Positions 5,608 through 7,070 of a DNA stretch of 7,070 nucleotides are shown here, one piece after another. A program made the translations under genes and the position numbers. Under the pieces are notes generated by a model that made no database searches, had not been told where the DNA came from, and saw only the letters and a list, made by a program, of their open reading frames with translations. Source of the DNA: JBAZCO01 sp041654915 (GTDB lineage: Bacteria > Bacillota > Clostridia > Christensenellales > DTU072); NCBI GenBank assembly GCA_041654915.1, contig JBAZCO010000088.1, positions 1 through 7,070 of the forward strand, written 5' to 3'. Each line of letters begins with the position of its first letter. The first letter of the stretch is position 1.

Positions 5608-6786
5608 TTAGGTTATGCCGTTAAGTCTGCCCTGTCCGTAAGGACGAGTGCAAAGTAAGTTTGCATACTTTACCAAAGTGCCAGTGTATGCGGGGGTCTT
5701 TTCTAGCTGTGATAGCACGCCGCCGCTTTCACCCTCCAGCCATTGCCAATCGCACAACTCAACAAGCTTATAGTCGTTGGTATTAATATAGAATATTGCA
5801 TCCTCTCCGCAGAATTTATCGGCAATAAGCGGAATCCCGTTATAAGATAACGCCTTGAAACCGCCGTCCAAGTTGAGGTAATCTATATTTGTGCGGGTGG
5901 TTTGCAGGTAGGTGAGATATTTGCGCCTCACCGCATAGCTGGTAAGTAGCATATTAGTTTCGTTTCCAGAGCGTCCCTCAATAATATCCATAAGTTCTTG
6001 CATAGCGTCCGTGCTAAGGTTTGCGTTTATAGTTAAATTGTGAGGAAGTATAGGCTCTAGCATTGTCTTGCTTACCCCATAAAAGTAAATCATTTGTGAG
6101 TCAAACAAATAAGGCAAGCCGTAAATCTCCTCATAGAAAGACTGTTGCAGTGTGACAACTTCGCCCTCTTCAACTTCTACTGCCGCAGCTACGCCCGGGG
6201 TGATAAATATTTCGTTTTTTGTCCTATCCACTTTGATAATGCGGTGAGAAGTGCTTGTTGGGTCGGAATTGTCTTCATTGCAGATATCCACAATCATACC
6301 TTCCACAAAGTTGCGAGTGGATGTAACGGGAAGCACATTTTTTGCAACATAGCCCGTCATATCGCCTATCTTAGCCAATTCCCCAGAGCCGTTTTGCCAA
6401 AGCATACGGGCAAAGTTAAACTTAGCCGCCTCTAATAGCCCCTCCATTTCCGCATTAAGCAGATTTACAAGGGTGGTGGAGGAATTGCGACTTGCCCGCA
6501 AAGCCTTATCGGATATTTCTATCGTGCCGTAAATGTTTTTCAAGTCCGCATTAAGTATTAAGTAACTGTTTCCGCTACTTTTGGGCAGAGCGCCATCTTC
6601 TCTAGCGCTGCCAACCCCGCCATTTACGCCGTACCTGCAAATAGCGGAGATATTCTTGCCTGCTATTTCCTCGCTGCCCTTTTTTATTGCAGCATAAAAT
6701 GGATTGGTCTTGTTGTTAAGTTGGTCGCAAATTACATCTAAATATAAGGTTTTTAACACCCTATCTGCTGTTGTTAATGTAACCAT
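5608..6786 (-). CDS. HK97-fold major capsid protein
   Basis: A 392-residue protein that builds the phage head. The N-terminal region up to about 50 is helical (TTADRVLKTLYLDVICDQLN). It is followed by the extended GSAREDGALP stretch (59-68) and NIYGTIEISDKALRAS (84-99), which fits the E-loop to spine-helix part of the HK97 fold. A long helix follows (SSTTLVNLLNAEMEGLLEAAKFNFARMLW). Residues about 150-215 look like an inserted small beta domain (NFVEGMIVDI, HRIIKVDRTKNEIFITPGV, GEVVTLQ), common in this capsid group. The A-domain end includes FKALSYNGIPLIADKFC. There is no long N-terminal delta region, so a separate scaffold is expected, probably the partial gene upstream. The ATG at 6786 has AAGGAGAA upstream. 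P22-type and HK97-type subfamilies cannot be told apart by eye. Confidence 0.88.
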   Translation of the reverse strand: MVTLTTADRVLKTLYLDVICDQLNNKTNPFYAAIKKGSEEIAGKNISAICRYGVNGGVGSAREDGALPKSSGNSYLILNADLKNIYGTIEISDKALRASRNSSTTLVNLLNAEMEGLLEAAKFNFARMLWQNGSGELAKIGDMTGYVAKNVLPVTSTRNFVEGMIVDICNEDNSDPTSTSHRIIKVDRTKNEIFITPGVAAAVEVEEGEVVTLQQSFYEEIYGLPYLFDSQMIYFYGVSKTMLEPILPHNLTINANLSTDAMQELMDIIEGRSGNETNMLLTSYAVRRKYLTYLQTTRTNIDYLNLDGGFKALSYNGIPLIADKFCGEDAIFYINTNDYKLVELCDWQWLEGESGGVLSQLEKTPAYTGTLVKYANLLCTRPYGQGRLNGIT

Positions 6787-6800
6787 AAGCTAATTTCTCC

Positions 6801-7070
6801 TTATTTTTTGTGATTTTTAAAAACTTTTAATGCCAACTCCCCCGCCTCCTGTATGCTTTTTGGGCGGAGGGGGAGGGCAACGGGAATTTCTCCCCCAAGA
6901 GGCGGCACTTCGGGCAACGCATTTCTCACGGCGGCTAACTCTTCGTACAAATCACGAATCTCGCCATTTGGCGCACTCCGCATAGGCTCACCCGTTGTAT
7001 CCTTTGTCCTAGAAGGTACTTCATAGCCCTTGGCAAGCACGGCAAGCAAGGCTTTTTCCAAGCAGTTTTC
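6801..7070 (-). CDS. C-terminal part of a phage head gene, possible scaffold (cut by right edge)
   Basis: The frame is open to the right edge: codons before the TTG at 7061 read Glu-Asn-Cys with no stop. The TTG has no visible ribosome binding site, so this is the 3' end of a longer gene and not a complete 86-residue protein. Visible are a short helix (LEKALLAVLAKGYEV), a polar stretch, a likely helix (GEIRDLYEELAAVRNAL), a proline-rich linker (LPEVPPLGGEIPVALPLRP) and a basic helical end (SIQEAGELALKVFKNHKK). The stop is 14 bases before the capsid ATG. Position directly before the capsid gene and the basic C-terminal helix, as in P22 scaffold where such a helix binds coat, suggest scaffolding. 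The end of a portal or head protease is also possible. Confidence 0.6.
   Translation of the reverse strand, partial: ENCLEKALLAVLAKGYEVPSRTKDTTGEPMRSAPNGEIRDLYEELAAVRNALPEVPPLGGEIPVALPLRPKSIQEAGELALKVFKNHKK

Noticed and set aside
6145..6435. Plus-strand 96-residue frame
   Set aside because: It is antisense within the capsid gene; its composition is Cys/His/Phe-rich as expected for a shadow frame, and no ribosome binding site is present.
7059..7061. TTG as the true start of the gene at the right edge
   Set aside because: No ribosome binding site precedes it and the frame stays open to the window edge, so the gene is better read as truncated by the window.
1..7070. tRNA genes, CRISPR arrays, insertion sequences or an integrase
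   Set aside because: I looked through the spacers and frames for cloverleaf-like arms, regularly spaced repeats, terminal inverted repeats and recombinase motifs, and saw none that could be supported.

Overview
All recognised genes lie on the minus strand, so the biological order runs from high to low coordinates. The window looks like a short-tailed (podovirus-type) phage or prophage of a low-GC Gram-positive host, most likely an uncultured Clostridia-type Firmicute. The evidence is strong AGGAGG-type ribosome binding sites, moderately AT-rich DNA, a clostridial style of thymidylate synthase with a YPCAY active-site motif, and a UviB/BhlA-like holin. The host assignment is inference.

Right part (7070 to about 3385), virion genes: the C-terminal end of a gene running off the right edge (scaffold or head-assembly candidate), an HK97-fold major capsid protein, a hairpin terminator, a head-to-tail adaptor of the P22 gp4/T7 gp11 kind, a beta-propeller tail nozzle of the P22 gp10/T7 gp12 kind, and a 38-residue coiled-coil micro-ORF. 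Terminase and portal would be expected just beyond the right edge.

Middle part (3388 to 1860): a 339-residue coiled-coil protein (possible internal or ejection protein), a 63-residue four-cysteine protein and a one-helix holin-like protein. The operon then closes at a strong bidirectional terminator (1813-1857). No endolysin, spike, fibre or integrase is visible in the window.

Left part (about 1809 to 1): a separate transcription unit behind a candidate promoter, holding thymidylate synthase (thyA), dihydrofolate reductase (one-base overlap) and, 70 bases on, the N-terminal 115 residues of an NADP-type isocitrate dehydrogenase (icd), cut by the left edge. ThyA and DHFR form the dTMP/tetrahydrofolate cycle. 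Isocitrate dehydrogenase is ordinary host central metabolism. Either the phage/host boundary lies in the thyA upstream region, or thyA-DHFR is phage cargo and the boundary lies in the repeat-bearing DHFR-icd gap, or all three are phage-borne. The window alone cannot decide.
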